DNA of 64,000 nt, taken from CAYQJS01 sp964417895. Lineage in GTDB: Bacteria; Chloroflexota; UBA6077; SHYK01. Shown one piece after another: positions 50,476 to 59,640 of the stretch. How positions within the stretch are numbered: the stretch's first letter is position 1; every line of letters starts with the position of its first letter. Below the pieces are notes generated by a model that was given only the letters and a program-made list of their open reading frames with translations, searched no databases and was not told where the DNA came from. The stretch covers positions 1 through 64,000 of the forward strand of contig CAYQJS010000019.1 of NCBI GenBank assembly GCA_964417895.1, read 5' to 3'. A program made the position numbers and the translations under genes.

Positions 50476-52179
50476 ATGTCGATCGGTACCGGCCGTTTCC
50501 GCTGCTCTCGGCTGCTCTGGCCCGCCGCCATCGCGACTCTTTTGCTGGGCGCCTGCGCCCCGCCCGCAAGTACGCCAGGTCCATCGACGACCGGTACCGG
50601 CCAGCCCGCCGGCCCCAAGACGTTGAACATCGCCATCCAGGTAGAGCCCCTCTACCTGGCCTCGAGGGCCCTCCGCACCTCGGGCAACAGCGAGGGGATG
50701 ACGCTGGCATCGTTCAATGCGGGCCTCGCCCACGAGGACGAGCGGCTGACTTTCCGTCCCCACCTCGCGGAGGCGCTGCCGCAGCTCAACACCGACACCT
50801 GGCGCGTGAACCCCGACGGCACGATGGAGACCGTCTGGCGCCTCAAGCCGAACCTGGTCTGGCACGACGGCACGCCGCTCTCGGCCGAGGCCTGGGTCTT
50901 CTCCTTCAGCGTGTTCTCGAACCCCGACAACGGTCGAGCGTCCCAGGTGCCGCATCGGGAGATCGCCGAAATTCTGGCGCCCGATGACCGCACGGTCGTC
51001 ATCCGCTGGAAACGCGCTTACCCAGATGCCGACGGGATGATTCCTGTGGAGCTCCCGGCGCTGCCCCGCCACCTTCTGGAAGCGGCCGTGGCCCGCGGAG
51101 ACCCCGAGGCTCTTGGCGCGCAGCCCTTCTGGACCCGGGAGTACGTGGGGCTCGGTCCTTACCGCCTGGTTAGCTGGGAGCCGGGCGCGTTCATCCAGGC
51201 CGAGGCGTTCGATCGCTACGTGTGGGGCCGGCCCAGGATCGACCGGCTCAATTGGGTCTTCATCGGCGACCCGACCGTGGTTATCGGCAACTTCCTGGCG
51301 GGCGCGGTCGACATCGGGTTCGACAACATCTTCCGCACGCAGCAGGCCGATATCCTGCAGCAGCAGTGGGGGCCGGGCCAGGGCGTCGTCCTGAGAAACC
51401 TCAGACAGCTCCGCCGCATCGACGTCCAGCAGCGCCCCGACTATCAGAAGCTTCCGGCTCTCCTGGACGCCCGAGGCCGGAAGGCGGTGATCCACGCCAT
51501 AGACCGCGAGGCGTTGAACGAGGCGCTGGTCGCCGGCAACAGCCGCCCCATCGATGCAATGGCGGCCACTGATCTCGAGTTCTACGCCGAGGCCGAGCGG
51601 GTGGTCAGCAAGTATCCGTTCGATCCGCGTCGCAGCGAGCAGTACCTGAACGAGCTAGGCTTCGCCAGGGGCTCCGACGGCGTTTACACCAGCCCGACCG
51701 CGGGACGGTTCGCCTTTGAGCTGTGGGTCCTCGCGGGCACCCAGAACGAGCAGGAGCTCCACGTGGTGGGGGAGAACCTCAGGCGCATGGGATTCGACGT
51801 GGCCGAGTACGTCGTGCCACCGGCGCAGGTGCAGAACAACATGGTGCGCTCCACCTTCCCGGGCCTCTCGGCCACCAGCGGCGGCACGCCCGTACTCTTC
51901 AAGACCGAGCTAGCGGGGCGGCCCGAGAACCGCTGGACCGGCGGCAATTTCGGCGGCTACATCAACCCCGAGTACGACCGGCTCGTCGAGATCTACCAGA
52001 CCCGGCTCGACCGCACCGAGCGCTACGCGGCCATCATTCAGGCCCTCAAGCTCCTCAGCGACGAGGTGGCGACCATTCCGACGCTGTACAACCCGCAGGT
52101 GCTGGCCCACGTCACGAAGCTCAGCGGGCCGCTCGCGCCGCTCACCGCCTACAACATGCACGAATGGGTGCTGAAGTAA
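50476..52179 (+). CDS. ABC transporter solute-binding lipoprotein, family 5
   Basis: 567 residues. Signal peptide ends in the lipobox LLLGAC (about residues 22-27). Family-5 landmarks: DTWRVNPDGTMETVWRLK, LVWHDGTPLSAEAW and GLGPYRLVSWEPGAF, then HAIDREALNEAL. No ABC permease or ATPase neighbours. A GGGGG lies about ten bases before the ATG. Ligand unknown. Confidence 0.92.
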   Translation: MSIGTGRFRCSRLLWPAAIATLLLGACAPPASTPGPSTTGTGQPAGPKTLNIAIQVEPLYLASRALRTSGNSEGMTLASFNAGLAHEDERLTFRPHLAEALPQLNTDTWRVNPDGTMETVWRLKPNLVWHDGTPLSAEAWVFSFSVFSNPDNGRASQVPHREIAEILAPDDRTVVIRWKRAYPDADGMIPVELPALPRHLLEAAVARGDPEALGAQPFWTREYVGLGPYRLVSWEPGAFIQAEAFDRYVWGRPRIDRLNWVFIGDPTVVIGNFLAGAVDIGFDNIFRTQQADILQQQWGPGQGVVLRNLRQLRRIDVQQRPDYQKLPALLDARGRKAVIHAIDREALNEALVAGNSRPIDAMAATDLEFYAEAERVVSKYPFDPRRSEQYLNELGFARGSDGVYTSPTAGRFAFELWVLAGTQNEQELHVVGENLRRMGFDVAEYVVPPAQVQNNMVRSTFPGLSATSGGTPVLFKTELAGRPENRWTGGNFGGYINPEYDRLVEIYQTRLDRTERYAAIIQALKLLSDEVATIPTLYNPQVLAHVTKLSGPLAPLTAYNMHEWVLK

Positions 52180-52281
52180 CGCGGTCCGGGCCGCGAGACG
52201 CAGCACGCTGGTGGTTCAAGTACAGCTCGGCCGAAGTGAGTCATCGGTTGCGCTCAAACGCCCGGACGCGTTCAACCAAAT

Positions 52282-52440
52282 CCCTCTCCCATTGCGATGG
52301 GAGAGGCTAGGTGAGGGCCCCCTGCCGAACCCTAGTATCATCGGCCCATCGAGGTCTGCCCTCACCCCACCCCTCTCCCGCTTCGGCAGGAGAGGGAGCC
52401 TGCCCGCTCGCTCAACCATCGGTGCTCTTGCGCCGATGTG
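52282..52440. repeat. Two palindromic repeats including inverted copy of the 36.6-kb repeat
   Basis: 52282-52320 has CCCTCTCCC, ATTGCGAT, GGGAGAGG. 52346-52440 is the reverse complement, with few differences, of 36607-36701 (GAGGTCTGCCCTCACCCC to CATCGGTGCTCTTGCGCC). It is between a solute-binding gene and a convergent VOC gene. Confidence 0.75.
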
Positions 52441-52450
52441 TACTAGCGGG

Positions 52451-52909
52451 TCAGCGTGTGAGCCGCGGCAGCTGTGTGCCGCCGGGTTGGCGGGCTCGCT
52501 CCAGGACCTCCCGCGGCGGTTCCCAGAAGGCTTCCAATTCGTTGCCGTCCGGGTCGAGGAACATCACGTTGCACTGGCGATCGCTGTAGCCGGCGATTCG
52601 AGCGCCACTCGCCAATAGCCGCTTGTGGAACTGCTCCAGTTCCTCGAACGACGCCATCTCCCAGGCCATGTGGTACATGCCCACGCGCTCCGGGTCCGGG
52701 TCGGCCGCGCCGTCCCCGAGCGCGAAGAGCGCCAGCTCATGGGAGGCATCCTCGCGAATGCCGAGGAACGCCGCGCTGTCGCCGCGTCGACTGCGCAGCT
52801 TGAGGCCCACGACCTGGGTGTAGAAGTCGACGGCGCGGTCCACGTTCCGCACTCGCAGCGCAACGTGGCTGAGCCCTCTTGGAATTCCTTGCAAGGGTGT
52901 TGCCGTCAC
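52451..52909 (-). CDS. VOC family protein
   Basis: 152 residues from GTG 52909, preceded by AAGGAGGG. GLSHVALRVRNVDRAVDFYTQ begins the fold; MYHMAWEMASFEELEQFH and VMFLDPDGNELEAFWEPP provide further metal-site residues (His and Glu). Likely a single-module extradiol dioxygenase- or glyoxalase-like protein that dimerises. Substrate unknown. Confidence 0.85.
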   Translation of the reverse strand: MTATPLQGIPRGLSHVALRVRNVDRAVDFYTQVVGLKLRSRRGDSAAFLGIREDASHELALFALGDGAADPDPERVGMYHMAWEMASFEELEQFHKRLLASGARIAGYSDRQCNVMFLDPDGNELEAFWEPPREVLERARQPGGTQLPRLTR

Positions 52910-52978
52910 GACGACCCTCCTTCTCCTGCGCACACGCGCGGTGCACAAGCGCACGCCAGTCCGCGGCGCGCGCCGACT

Positions 52979-53037
52979 CGGCTCAAGCTTACTGCCTGGG
53001 CCCTACACCACGCCCGCCTAAGCCAGCGGGTGTGCCA
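52979..53037. repeat. 59-bp direct repeat, second copy at 60788-60843
   Basis: CGGCTCAAGCTTACTGCCTG, a variable stretch, CACCACGCCCGC and CCAGCGGGTGTGCCA occur here and at 60788-60843 in the same orientation with small indels. Neither copy is coding. Confidence 0.7.
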
Positions 53038-53118
53038 GGTCCACGGTAAGGCGAATCTCAGGCAACCGCTCGGGACAGCGCAACGAACACCGCGAGCGGA
53101 TAGTCTGCCACGCCGACG

Positions 53119-53613
53119 CTAGAAGGGCCTCACGACCATTAGGACGAGGACCAAAAAGACTACGAGAAGCTCGTAGACATGCCCGGCCAACACAGCAGGG
53201 TCGGCAAACGATCCCCTCAGCTCGCTGGTGACTTCTCCGCGTGCCAACGCGGCCTGCATTGCTTCGGCAAACCTCGCCCCCCGAGGCAGGAAGACCAACG
53301 GCACAAGAGGCAATGAACTCAAGTAAAGAACAATGGATACGAGTAGCCAGTTCGTGCTGGCTCCTTGAAGAAACCCTAGCATTGGCTGTCCCTGGATCCA
53401 CGCTGTTAACAGACCAAGCAGGAGAACCAGGATGGAGCCGGGGATCACCATCAGTCGCTCGAAACGCCCCGCAAATTCGGAGAACTCGAACGCGACCCGC
53501 ACATCTGTCGCCTTCCCGGCGTGGCTCAACGCCAGCCAGCGACCGAGTAATCCACTGATGAACCAAATGGCGGTCAGGACATGAAGTAGCCTCAGGATGA
53601 CGGCCGGGTTCAT
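53119..53613 (-). CDS. DUF2269-like integral membrane protein
   Basis: 164 residues from ATG 53613. Four hydrophobic segments (ILRLLHVLTAIWFISGLLG, IPGSILVLLLGLLTAW, WLLVSIVLYLSSLPLV, YELLVVFLVLVLMVV) with HVLTAIWF near the front, as in DUF2269 proteins. Function unknown. The longer frame to 53772 runs through a palindromic repeat and is not used. Confidence 0.7.
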   Translation of the reverse strand: MNPAVILRLLHVLTAIWFISGLLGRWLALSHAGKATDVRVAFEFSEFAGRFERLMVIPGSILVLLLGLLTAWIQGQPMLGFLQGASTNWLLVSIVLYLSSLPLVPLVFLPRGARFAEAMQAALARGEVTSELRGSFADPAVLAGHVYELLVVFLVLVLMVVRPF

Positions 53614-53717
53614 GAGGCCCCAGTTCGGATAGCTCGTGTGCTCCCAACCGCGTGACTTGTCCTCGGCATCATTGCGGGCTGAAGCATTGGTCGCAACAGA
53701 ATCCCCGCGGGAGAGAT

Positions 53718-53757
53718 CTCCCCCTCCCCCTCGACGGGGGAGGCTTGGGTGGGGTGA
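53718..53757. repeat. Dispersed GC-rich palindrome
   Basis: CCCCCTCCCCCTCGACGGGG, then GAGGCTTGGGTGGGGTGACC: a hairpin of the same class as at 18.93 kb, in opposite orientation relative to the copy at 29.87 kb. Confidence 0.6.
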
Positions 53758-53866
53758 CCGTGATCCTGACATCCATAGGAACTGGGCCCGCTAGCTGGCT
53801 CCAGTCGGGGCCGCTCGCCAGCGATGAAGTAGACTCGTTCGAGCGAGGACCGCTGGAGAGCAGGGG

Positions 53867-54190
53867 ATGGAAAGGCTCAACCTTCGCGTTCTGTTCACTT
53901 ACCGACTGCTGGTCCAGACGGGATATCTGGACGACGACATCGTGGGTGAGGACGTCGCGTGGAACCACCCAGCTCGTCTCCGCATCCTGGTGCACGACGA
54001 CCTCTGCATCGGCTGCTACGCCTGCCGCGAAGAGTGTCCCGCTTCCGCCATCCACGTCTGGGATGGATGCGCCCACGTCACGGATCCCCTGAAGTGCGTC
54101 GCGTGCGCGGACACCCCATGCGTCGCGGTTTGCCCGACTGTGGCCCTCGAGGACCAGGGACCGATGGGTTTTCGACCTGTCGAAGAATAA
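53867..54190 (+). CDS. 4Fe-4S dicluster ferredoxin-like protein
   Basis: 107 residues. Two cluster motifs: CIGCYACREECP near 49-60 and CVACADTPCVAVCP near 78-91. The N-terminal 45 residues (RLLVQTGYLDDDIVGEDVAW) are not ferredoxin-like. It probably transfers electrons to an oxidoreductase; no partner is adjacent. A VOC gene fragment begins immediately after its stop, on the other strand, suggesting a recombination joint. Confidence 0.8.
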   Translation: MERLNLRVLFTYRLLVQTGYLDDDIVGEDVAWNHPARLRILVHDDLCIGCYACREECPASAIHVWDGCAHVTDPLKCVACADTPCVAVCPTVALEDQGPMGFRPVEE

Positions 54191-54191
54191 C

Positions 54192-54257
54192 GTCCACGCG
54201 GAGCACAACGTGGTCCAGATGGTCCAGGGTGAAGGGCCGCTCGATCAGTGGGTTCAC
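54192..54257 (-). pseudogene. N-terminal fragment of a VOC gene
   Basis: Reading from GTG 54257, MNPLIERPFTLDHLDHVVLRV matches the start of the VOC protein at 47700 (VERPYTLDHLDHIVLRV). Similarity stops at about 54195, right at the ferredoxin gene's stop codon on the other strand, so only some 21 residues survive. Confidence 0.5.
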
Positions 54258-54359
54258 ACCGGCCGCTCTCCCCCACCGCTGTGAGGGATGTGGGGCTATA
54301 CGCGCCAACAGCGTAAGGGAGAGGGGACTGCCAGGATTGGTCATTTCTGCTGCGGCGGC

Positions 54360-55088
54360 TCAGTCGAACACGAGGAACTGCAGACCGGCGAGGATCAGGA
54401 CTACCTCGATGAGTATTGGGAAGATGCGCTCGGGCATGCGGTCGAGGATCCGTTTGCCGATGTACGACGCCAAAATGAGAACCGCGCCGATCGAGAGGCC
54501 CGTGACCAGGGTGCCGAAGCTGAGCAGTGAATAGCCGCCATACACTCCTAGCTTGACAACGTGCATCACGACCGTCGAGAGCGCCTCGGTGCCGATGTAG
54601 GCGCCCTTCAGCAGGCCGTAGGTTAGGAAGAACGGCGCCATCATAGGTCCGACGCTTCCGAGGAGCGCAGAGAGAAACCCAAATATTGCGCCAATCCCAA
54701 GGAAGCCTCGGAGCCCAACGCACGCTTCGCGTCCAAGTCGCGTGTGCCGATAAGCCACCGTGACCAGCAAAAATACGCCGAGCAGCCGCCTCAAAAAGGG
54801 CGCAGGCGCGGTAGCAAACACGATGCCGCCGACTACCGCAAGGGGCACGGCGCCCAGAGCGAACCAGCTGACCACCGGCAGAGCGACTTCGCGCCGGTTG
54901 AACCATGCGCGGGAGGCATTCCCGATCAGCTGCGCCACCGTGAGCAGCGGAACGGCGTCGCGCACGCCGAACGCCCAGACGAGGATCGGGAGCATGATCG
55001 CGGCGCCGCCAAAGCCTGCGACCGCGGCGAGCGTGCCGGCAGCGAGCGCGGCGGCGATGACGACGACCGGGACGAGCAGTTCGTTCAC
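54360..55088 (-). CDS. TauE/SafE (TSUP) family membrane permease
   Basis: 242 residues with about eight membrane segments. The repeated-half layout (AVAGFGGAAIMLPILVWAFG and LSALLGSVGPMMAPFFLTYG) is typical of sulfite/organosulfonate exporters or anion permeases of this family. The substrate is not fixed by sequence. A double dyad at 55200-55223, 112 bp upstream of its ATG, may be an operator. Confidence 0.88.
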   Translation of the reverse strand: MNELLVPVVVIAAALAAGTLAAVAGFGGAAIMLPILVWAFGVRDAVPLLTVAQLIGNASRAWFNRREVALPVVSWFALGAVPLAVVGGIVFATAPAPFLRRLLGVFLLVTVAYRHTRLGREACVGLRGFLGIGAIFGFLSALLGSVGPMMAPFFLTYGLLKGAYIGTEALSTVVMHVVKLGVYGGYSLLSFGTLVTGLSIGAVLILASYIGKRILDRMPERIFPILIEVVLILAGLQFLVFD

Positions 55089-55199
55089 CGCGTTTCATTT
55101 CCTCCATTCGAGCCTTGCCTGGGATCGTGTCCGACGGGAAGTGTAGCCACAATGCACCGCGGATCAGGGCGAAAGAATGCAAGCAAGCATGTCTCTGGG

Positions 55200-55223
55200 G
55201 TCACGGTGACGCGTCACCGTGAC
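55200..55223. promoter_or_regulatory. Double-dyad palindrome, candidate operator
   Basis: GTCACGGTGAC, GC, GTCACCGTGAC: two GTCAC-N-GTGAC dyads that together form a larger perfect palindrome of 24 bp. It lies upstream of the TSUP permease gene (minus strand). The shape suits a dimeric or tetrameric repressor site. No adjacent regulator gene is seen. Confidence 0.5.
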
Positions 55224-55699
55224 GGGCTGCCGCGGACCACTTGACCGGGACCGTGGGGCTCGCGTTTGCTAAAGGGAGAGGCGACTACCACGAAGTTCGT
55301 CGCCCCGAAGTCCTGCCCGAAGTCCTGGTAGTAGGGGCCCCCGATCCTGCGAGGCCGCAGACCGCGCTCTTGTGCCCTGCACGCCCGGTGGCTCGCTTCC
55401 GCCGTTCGAAGCGGCATCCGAAAGGATGACGAGGAGCGAACCGCCTCACACTCGAACCGGCTCGTCTCCGATCGCACGCTATGAGCGGAGCGTCGGCGGA
55501 GCGGCTTCTAGCACGGGCAGGTGAACCATCACGTGCTGAGGCTTGAATGCTGAGGTACCACGGTTGAACGCCTCCGCATCTTCCCGTCGCCGGAGCAAGG
55601 CGGATGTGCACGCATGCAGACGGGACTTGATCAGCTGCGCCACCCTCTGCTCTCCCTGAACCTCAGATGGCCTAACCGTTCCGAAGTCCCAGGACTGCT
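55224..55699. other. Non-coding or decayed stretch
   Basis: No gene could be supported on either strand between the palindrome and the end of the Rieske gene. A short minus-strand frame at 55214-55477 has a repeated QDFGQDFGATNF-like segment but no recognisable family. Confidence 0.35.
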
Positions 55700-57028
55700 T
55701 CAGCGCATCACCACCTCGTGATGGCCTGTCGCAAGCGCCAGTCGATCGGGTGGTGGACCACGGCCGAGGCGGTCGCCAGCCGGCGCGGCTTCCACTCCCT
55801 TCGAGAACGACTGCTGGAGTATGTTCTCTTCACGACGGCGCATGCGTTTGCGTTGGCGGGCACTCGGCGCGGCCGGCGCCCGTTTGGGGAGCTTTCTTAG
55901 CATAGAGGCGTCGATAACGCGGCTCTCGGTAGGGTTACGGTAGACATTCATCGGGTCGTGGCCGCGCTCAACTCGCTCCATTTGCTCCATGAGCAGCTCG
56001 CGGTAGAGAACGATCCCAAGGTCAGACATGCCAAGACGCTCCACCTCGCGTCGGGCGATGCCTCCCTGTGTCACCACCGCCATATGATCCTGGCCATTCG
56101 CGGTGTCCGTGATGAACTTGCCCTTCGGATCTAACCCCGGCACATCATAGAAGCGGTTCGCTTCCTGAGGAGGAATCGGGCCACTGGGCCGCCTGGCGAC
56201 ATGCTGAACGAACCACGTGTGGGTATCGTCGACAGGTACGACGAAGATCACAGAACCGGTCTTTCCGGAAGAACCTACCAGGGACGTGGTCGGGAAGAAG
56301 GTCGGAGTCCCGGTCTTCCAGCTGTAATCTTCCTCGGTTCTCACGACGTGTCGCTCAATGATGCCGCGCTCGAAGAGGTCGAACCCGATTTTCCTCATCG
56401 GGGCTGGGGCGTAGCTGGACAGAAACTCCTGAAGCCGGTCTCCTCCCTGCCGTTCCAGCACGTAAGCGAAGTACCGGCCGTGAAGGTTTTCGACGTGCAT
56501 CGGATCGAGCAAGTTCTCCATGACCTGTAGCCAGTTGCAAGAGATCATGGTGCCGTCCGTCTCCCGGGCCACATCGTCCCAGACCAACACGTTGTAGCGC
56601 GGCAGGAGTGGGACTGGGCCCGGCCCAAGATAGGCAAAAATCAGGCCAGCGAGCTCCTGAACTGGATAGGCCACAGTCGTCATCTGGTCCTTAGGACTGC
56701 CGCCTCCGGGCTCCAGCGGCTGCTGGAGACACTTTCCTCCCGCGTCGTACAGCCAACCGTGATACGAACAGCGTAGCCCCTCGTTCTCGATCATCCCATA
56801 AGCGAGTGACACGCCCCGATGGGCGCAGGCCTCGGCCAGCAGCCCGAGCCGCCCCTGCTTATCGCGGTAGAGGACGAGAGACTCGCCGAGAAGCTTGACC
56901 GCCCTTATGGGGTTCGCCTCCAGTTGCGCGGTCGCGGCGGCCAGGTGCCAGTAGCGACGCATCAGGCTGCCCATGGGCGTCCCAGGGCCAACGCGAGTGA
57001 GATGCTCGTTCTGTTCCGGGATCAGCAT
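55700..57028 (-). CDS. Rieske-type aromatic ring-hydroxylating oxygenase, alpha-like subunit
   Basis: 442 residues from ATG 57028. Rieske ligands Cys68-x-His70 (EACAHRGVS) and Cys87-x2-His90 (CSYHGWLYD); mononuclear site in MENLLDPMHVENLHGRY. It aligns with the oxygenase at 44753 from MLxxEQN/TRVGPGTP onward, so the two are paralogs. The last 45 residues (KRAPAAPSARQRKRMRRREE and beyond) are basic and poorly conserved. A reductase gene is not adjacent. It is divergent from a SnoaL-like gene. Confidence 0.9.
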   Translation of the reverse strand: MLIPEQNEHLTRVGPGTPMGSLMRRYWHLAAATAQLEANPIRAVKLLGESLVLYRDKQGRLGLLAEACAHRGVSLAYGMIENEGLRCSYHGWLYDAGGKCLQQPLEPGGGSPKDQMTTVAYPVQELAGLIFAYLGPGPVPLLPRYNVLVWDDVARETDGTMISCNWLQVMENLLDPMHVENLHGRYFAYVLERQGGDRLQEFLSSYAPAPMRKIGFDLFERGIIERHVVRTEEDYSWKTGTPTFFPTTSLVGSSGKTGSVIFVVPVDDTHTWFVQHVARRPSGPIPPQEANRFYDVPGLDPKGKFITDTANGQDHMAVVTQGGIARREVERLGMSDLGIVLYRELLMEQMERVERGHDPMNVYRNPTESRVIDASMLRKLPKRAPAAPSARQRKRMRRREENILQQSFSKGVEAAPAGDRLGRGPPPDRLALATGHHEVVMR

Positions 57029-57293
57029 GGATATGTCTTTCGCTTGCCCCCATGGGCTAGGTCTGAAGGCGCTAAGCAAGAATAGCCACGTTATCGGGGC
57101 TGTGCAAATGGGATTTCTCGCGAACCAGTCACCATCGGCGGATCGTGTCGATCCCGGGCAGGGAATCGATGCTCCTGGCTGTGCGGCCCCTTGAATGTCT
57201 CGTTCCGTCCACGTTTGACGAGCGCCGAGGAAGCTGAATAGACTTCGCGACGCGCCGTTCGATTCAGGCGATGTTGTTGGGGGTTGCGCACTC

Positions 57294-57716
57294 ATGTCCG
57301 AAGAGAACAAAGCCATCGCCCGGCGCTTTCTGGACGAGTCCATCAACCAGCACAATCTTTCGGTCGTCGATGAGCTGTTCGCAAATAATGGGGTTGTCTA
57401 TCACCCGGCGATGCCAGAGCCGGCGCGCGGGCACGAAGCCATCAAGCAGGCCATCGGCATGTTTCTCAGTGCCTTTCCCGACCTCTGGATCACCGTTGAT
57501 GACCTTGTCAGCGAGGATGACAAGGTCGCGGCCCGGTTCACGTTCGGCGGGACACACAAAGGAGACTTCGCAGGAATCCCGCCTAGCGGGAAGTCCTTCT
57601 CTGTCTCCGGCATGGCTATGTACCGGATCACGGGCGGCAAGATCGTGGAGGATCGCGTGGCCGAGGATGTGATGGGAATGATGAGGCAGATTGGGGCTAT
57701 CCCAAGCCTGGCCTGA
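57294..57716 (+). CDS. SnoaL-like ester cyclase/NTF2-fold protein
   Basis: 140 residues. NKAIARRFLDESINQHNLSVVDELF, then HPAMPEPARGHEAIKQAIGMF, FPDLWITVDDLV and FTFGGTHKGDFAGIPPSGK are the SnoaL-like polyketide cyclase signature. Many such proteins are small hydratases, isomerases or of unknown function. It starts ATG 57294, divergent from the Rieske gene. Confidence 0.88.
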   Translation: MSEENKAIARRFLDESINQHNLSVVDELFANNGVVYHPAMPEPARGHEAIKQAIGMFLSAFPDLWITVDDLVSEDDKVAARFTFGGTHKGDFAGIPPSGKSFSVSGMAMYRITGGKIVEDRVAEDVMGMMRQIGAIPSLA

Positions 57717-57855
57717 GTCCAGCGGCCCTCAGCCACCGGCGGTAGGGAGGGGCTCGCCGTGCAGTTGGTGGCCTTCGGGCTGGCGTATCAACCGGGAGAT
57801 AACTGTAGGAGACGAGGGCCGAAAGACGTGGGTGCCCCTGCCGGATGTGCTCAAT

Positions 57856-58143
57856 ATGATCTCGCTCTTGGTGGTTGCCTCGCTTTGCATAGTCGTACCG
57901 ATGGCCACTGGGCAGTTCGGCAGTTCGTCGAGGGCGGCGCTGGCGGCGGCTTACGCGCTAATCACCTTTCATCCGTTCAGCGTCGCAGCGCACTATCGAC
58001 TTCTCTTTTCGAGGTCGCGTCGCTCGATTTATTTAAGGCGACGGGCGGCGATTACCCCTGGTTTTGGGGGTCAGGAACTTGTGACATTGCCGATTCCGGT
58101 GCCTCTCGCGGCGGTTGCCGGCTTCGCGGCTTCAAACGCCTAG
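57856..58143 (+). CDS. Small putative membrane protein
   Basis: 95 residues from ATG 57856. ISLLVVASLCIVVPMATG and a second hydrophobic stretch (LAAAYALITFHPFSVAAHY) flank a basic loop (RSRRSIYLRRR), and a third hydrophobic stretch is at the C-terminus. No family recognised; GTG 57847 is an alternative start. It may also be a decayed gene, as the following region is. Confidence 0.35.
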   Translation: MISLLVVASLCIVVPMATGQFGSSSRAALAAAYALITFHPFSVAAHYRLLFSRSRRSIYLRRRAAITPGFGGQELVTLPIPVPLAAVAGFAASNA

Positions 58144-58328
58144 CGTGTTCGATTCAGTCCGAGGCTCAGGACGTCCGGGCTTACCACTGCCCGCCAACTC
58201 GTGGGGTGAGCCCGACCGGCGCCCTCTCCTCCGCAACCTCGCCGTCAAGTATCTGACCGCTGCGCTTCCGACTCTGCTTAGTCGAGGAGTCCTACGCGGG
58301 TCTCCTGGAGCTTCTCTCTACCTTAATC

Positions 58329-59612
58329 GTGACTGGCGATTCGATGACCTCGCCGCTGTGGAGGGCTACGGACAGCTATTGGCAGTGGCGGAGGAGATTG
58401 AATTGCGGCGATGCGGGTCAGGGGCAATCGATCGTAGAGAGCTTGGTTACGACATGGCTGTCTCCGCGGTCCCAGGCGAGGCCACTGAAGAGGCTGGTCG
58501 AGAGGTGGATAACCGCGTTGGGGGCAGAATCGTGGTGGGAGTGGCACGCTGCTGGTTTTTGCCATTTGGAGCTCTCACGGCCAGTCCGCCTCGGTTCGTT
58601 GGTGCGACTTCTCCCATCCCAAAAGGTCGATATCCCGCAACCCGAGAGGCAGGAGGATGCGGTCGAGTGGGGTTTTTCTCCGAACCCACCTAAGACGTGG
58701 GCGGTGCTTCGCGAGCGGGTCATGAATCGGCGCCCAGACTCAGCTATTCGGATTTATCCGTTCCCTGCAGCACTGACCGATACCCTCGCCTTGGTCGCCA
58801 GCCCCCTCGTCGAGGTAGACGCTGACGTGAACTGGGACGGGCCCTTCCCAGCTAAACCACCTTCGTTCTGGCCTCGCGAGAGTCTTCGGATTCCCGACTT
58901 AGAGGGCACAGTTCAAATGGATCGGAAACGCGAGACGGAGCTTCGCGCCCTTTACCACCACTTCGAGAAACGCAGAGGGAACGACTTCTGGAGGGGTCTC
59001 GGCTCATTGCCGGCGAACGCCGACCGCATTCAGACAGCCTTGGTGTACCTGCAGGAAGCAGCGCGGGAGCCCAACGTTTTTGAGAGTCACGTGTCACTAG
59101 CAACCTGTTTGGAAGCTCTCGTGGGCCCAAAGGATCAGCAGGACATCAGCCGCCGGGTGTCGAGCCGAGTCGGTCTTCTCGCTGGCGTCGCTGATGAAGA
59201 CGCCGGAGATGTATTTGAACACGTGCGCGGCCTGTACGACCTCCGATCCAGGATTCTTCATTCTTCATACAGGTACTGTGCTCGACCGCGACGCAACCAG
59301 GATCCGAAACGAGATGATGCCCGTGACGAAGAACCAGCCGGGTCCTTTCGACGGGAGCGCCTTCTTCGCACCCCGGTACGTTTCTTTGGAGGTCGCTCGT
59401 CGCGCGGTGTTGCGACACTTCGTGTCGAACTGAAGCGAGGCGTACCGTTCGATCCGGAGAGGTTGGACCGAGCAGAAATCGATCGGAAGGCCAGGCGAGC
59501 ACTGGGAGAGTTGGCAGGTTATGGACGCGAGGTGCCTATCCGGGAGTGGGTCAATGTCGCTGTGGCATCTGACTACGTGCGGCCCTGGAGTCTCGATTTG
59601 GACACACCATGA
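58329..59612 (+). pseudogene. HEPN-domain (Apea-like) protein with two compensating frameshifts
   Basis: The region SHVSLATCLEALVGPKDQQD...DVFEHVRGLYDLRSRILH carries the HEPN RxxxxH-type motif of ApeA-like proteins, which are often RNases in defence. Right after ILH a 7-bp tandem duplication (ATTCTTC twice, about 59251-59265) shifts the frame; the other frame continues GTVLDRDATRIRNEM...VLRHFVS to about 59430. There, loss of one base (TCGAACTG, expected TCGGAACTG) returns to the first frame, which ends ELKRGVPFDPERLDRAEID... at 59612. The N-terminal 200 residues are unrecognised and the true start is uncertain. Confidence 0.5.
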
Positions 59613-59640
59613 GCGGTTCGTGTGCGGTCGCCCGTCGGGC

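Noticed and set aside
55214..55477. Minus-strand 87-residue frame with QDFGQDFGATNF
   Set aside because: No known family, basic low-complexity flanks and it crosses the double-dyad palindrome; not supported as a gene.
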